A stretch of DNA of 7,624 nt from the NCBI GenBank assembly GCA_017996515.1, contig JAGOGU010000063.1, positions 1-7,624 of the forward strand. Direction: 5' to 3'. The stretch comes from Allobrachymonas sp. (GTDB lineage: Bacteria > Pseudomonadota > Gammaproteobacteria > Burkholderiales > Burkholderiaceae_C). The position numbers and the translations under genes are program-made. Below are positions 6,760-7,624 of the stretch, piece after piece. Position 1 is the stretch's first letter, and every line of letters begins with the position of its first letter. The notes beneath the pieces were generated by a model. That model was not told where the DNA came from, made no database searches, and saw nothing but the letters and a program-made list of their open reading frames with translations.

Positions 6760-6789
6760 AGTATAGAAAGACAGTCCAATGCGCCGCAA
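6760..6789 (-). promoter_or_regulatory. Candidate ada promoter
   Basis: On the minus strand TATACT (6765 down to 6760) matches five of six consensus -10 bases. TTGCGG (6789 down to 6784) is a weak -35 element at 18-nt spacing. Initiation would be near 6753, about 50 nt before the ada start codon. A weak -35 is what an activator-dependent promoter would show, but I see no exact Ada box. Confidence 0.45.
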
Positions 6790-6814
6790 CCGAAAATCAG
6801 ACGAGTATTTTTTG

Positions 6815-6827
6815 CACGTAATACGTG
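6815..6827. promoter_or_regulatory. CACGT-N3-ACGTG dyad, candidate operator
   Basis: CACGT (6815-6819) and ACGTG (6823-6827) are exact inverse complements around AAT. It lies between two divergent genes, about 25 nt upstream of the ada -35 element and about 195 nt upstream of the oxidoreductase start, so it could serve either. The regulator is unknown. Confidence 0.3.
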
Positions 6828-6938
6828 TACAGCCTCTGCATGAACAAACTGCGCCCGGTCCAATCGGCCTCATCCCCCAGTCCAACACTATGGCCATCAG
6901 CACATCAGGTCTTTCGTTTGCTCGCATAATGCGTTCAA

Positions 6939-6955
6939 TTGACAAACATTGGCAA
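6939..6955 (+). repeat. Direct repeat TTGACAA / TTGGCAA, one helical turn apart
   Basis: TTGACAA at 6939-6945 and TTGGCAA at 6949-6955 differ by one base and start 10 bp apart, the spacing used by regulators that bind tandem half-sites on one DNA face. They lie 67-84 nt before the oxidoreductase start. The first copy contains a consensus -35 hexamer, but no -10 element follows at a suitable distance. Confidence 0.3.
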
Positions 6956-7022
6956 CGGATCTGGCGGGAAACGGCCATGTTTCAGCCCAATTCCCCATTT
7001 CTTAAAACAAGGATTTTTCAAT

Positions 7023-7624
7023 ATGAAACGTCAAAATCTGTTCCAAAGCTACGCCTTCAACAATGGCGTAGAAATCAAAAACCGTTTGGTGGTCGCCCCG
7101 ATGACCCATTTGGCCTCAGACGAAAACGGCCACATCACCGCAGACGAGCGCCGTTTCCTCAATAACCGCTTTGAAGGCTTCGGCCTGTTTATTGCGGCGG
7201 CCACTTTGGTGGCGGAAGGCGGCAAAGCCTTTTACGGCCAGCCCGAAGCCATCGGTGAAGAAGATTTACCGAGCTTGCGCGAAGTGGCCGAAATCGCCCA
7301 CCAGCAAGGCGCCAAAGCGCTGCTGCAAATCCACCACGGCGGCTGGCAGGCATTGCCCGACCTGAACCCGAACGGCGAAATTTTCGCCCCGTCCGCCCAC
7401 ACAGCCACCGGCGCCAAGGCCTTAACCGACGCACAAATCCGCAGCATCATCGCAGGCTATGCCAACGCGGCAGAGCTGGCTTTGCAGGCAGGCTTTGACG
7501 GCGTAGAAATCCACGGCGCCAACAACTACCTGATTCAACAGTTCTTCTCGGCGCAATCCAACCAACGCAGCGATGAATGGGGCGGCAGCCTCGAAAACCG
7601 CATGCGCTTTCCGCTGGCGGTGGT
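7023..7624 (+). CDS. NADH:flavin oxidoreductase / Old Yellow Enzyme family (5' part, cut by window end)
   Basis: ATG 7023 opens a frame with no stop to the end of the window, covering 200 codons of an expected 350-400. AAGGA at 7009-7013 is a well-placed ribosome site. The visible part is the first half of an FMN-binding TIM barrel: KNRLVVAPMTH (19-29) with the APMT strand-1 motif, LLQIHHGG (100-107), and EIHGANNYLIQQFFSAQSNQ (162-181) followed by RSDEWGGSLENR. His164 and Asn167 sit where the family has the His/His or His/Asn pair that binds the substrate carbonyl. Such enzymes reduce activated alkenes with NAD(P)H, often in electrophile detoxification; the real substrate is unknown. The form resembles the YqiG-like subgroup I recall from Firmicutes and Neisseria. 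The gene diverges from ada. Confidence 0.9.
   Translation, partial: MKRQNLFQSYAFNNGVEIKNRLVVAPMTHLASDENGHITADERRFLNNRFEGFGLFIAAATLVAEGGKAFYGQPEAIGEEDLPSLREVAEIAHQQGAKALLQIHHGGWQALPDLNPNGEIFAPSAHTATGAKALTDAQIRSIIAGYANAAELALQAGFDGVEIHGANNYLIQQFFSAQSNQRSDEWGGSLENRMRFPLAV

Larger units (their letters stand above)
6705..7022. other. Divergent intergenic region between ada and the flavin oxidoreductase gene
   Basis: These 318 nt hold no gene I can support. Open frames on both strands have no recognisable protein and no ribosome sites. The stretch carries the candidate ada promoter (6760-6789), two short dyads (6744-6754 and 6815-6827), a direct repeat (6939-6955) and, at its right end, the AAGGA ribosome site of the next gene (7009-7013). 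I could not find a convincing plus-strand promoter: TTGACA occurs at 6939-6944 but has no -10 element at the right distance. Confidence 0.6.

Noticed and set aside
6778..6789. Possible Ada box near the ada -35 element
   Set aside because: AAT and GCAA are present on the plus strand but separated by 5 nt rather than the expected 6, and in the unexpected orientation for ada. Chance is likely.
6688..6978. A 96-codon minus-strand open frame upstream of ada
   Set aside because: It has no ribosome site and no recognisable protein, and it overlaps the ada start and its promoter.
6779..7165. A 128-codon plus-strand open frame entering the oxidoreductase gene
   Set aside because: It runs out of frame with the clear oxidoreductase coding sequence and shows no family motif.
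1..7624. Neisseria-type DNA uptake sequences, CRISPR repeats, insertion sequence ends, tRNA genes
   Set aside because: Reading by eye found no repeated GCCGTCTGAA-like word, no regularly spaced repeats, no transposase and no cloverleaf.

Overview
The window reads as an ordinary housekeeping segment of a betaproteobacterial chromosome, most likely Burkholderiales. The grounds are the moderately high GC content, the order ubiE - Tim44-domain gene - ubiJ - ubiB, a TTTACAAT-type promoter, and protein family variants typical of that group. I saw no Neisseria-type DNA uptake sequence. The family or genus cannot be fixed from the sequence alone. There are no tRNA, rRNA, CRISPR, insertion sequence or phage signatures.

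Region 1 (1-3144, + strand) is a ubiquinone biosynthesis cluster. It holds the last 52 codons of ubiE (C-methyltransferase), an overlapping gene for a membrane-anchored Tim44-domain protein, then ubiJ (SCP2-type accessory factor) and ubiB (atypical kinase/ATPase) only 7 nt apart. The only sizeable gap is 99 nt before ubiJ, and it holds a perfect 9-bp hairpin.

Region 2 (3145-5527, + strand) has its own probable promoter and a GC-rich leader hairpin. It carries a PotF-like polyamine-binding protein that looks like a lipoprotein, with no ABC transporter genes beside it. A pirin gene follows 39 nt later, and a clear intrinsic terminator closes the unit.

Region 3 (5644-6704, - strand) is an ada gene, the alkylation-damage sensor, regulator and O6-methylguanine repair protein. 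It is convergent with pirin and broken by an apparent one-base deletion near 6264-6265. Adding one base restores a 353-residue Ada with all four zinc cysteines, both AraC-type helix-turn-helix halves and the PCHRV active site.

Region 4 (6705-7624) is a 318-nt divergent intergenic region with a candidate ada promoter, two small dyads and a direct repeat, followed by the first 200 codons of an Old Yellow Enzyme family flavin oxidoreductase (+ strand, cut by the window end).

I found no convincing undescribed system. The observations most worth checking are the ada frameshift, the Tim44-domain protein inside the ubi cluster, and the regulatory structure of the ada/OYE divergent region.
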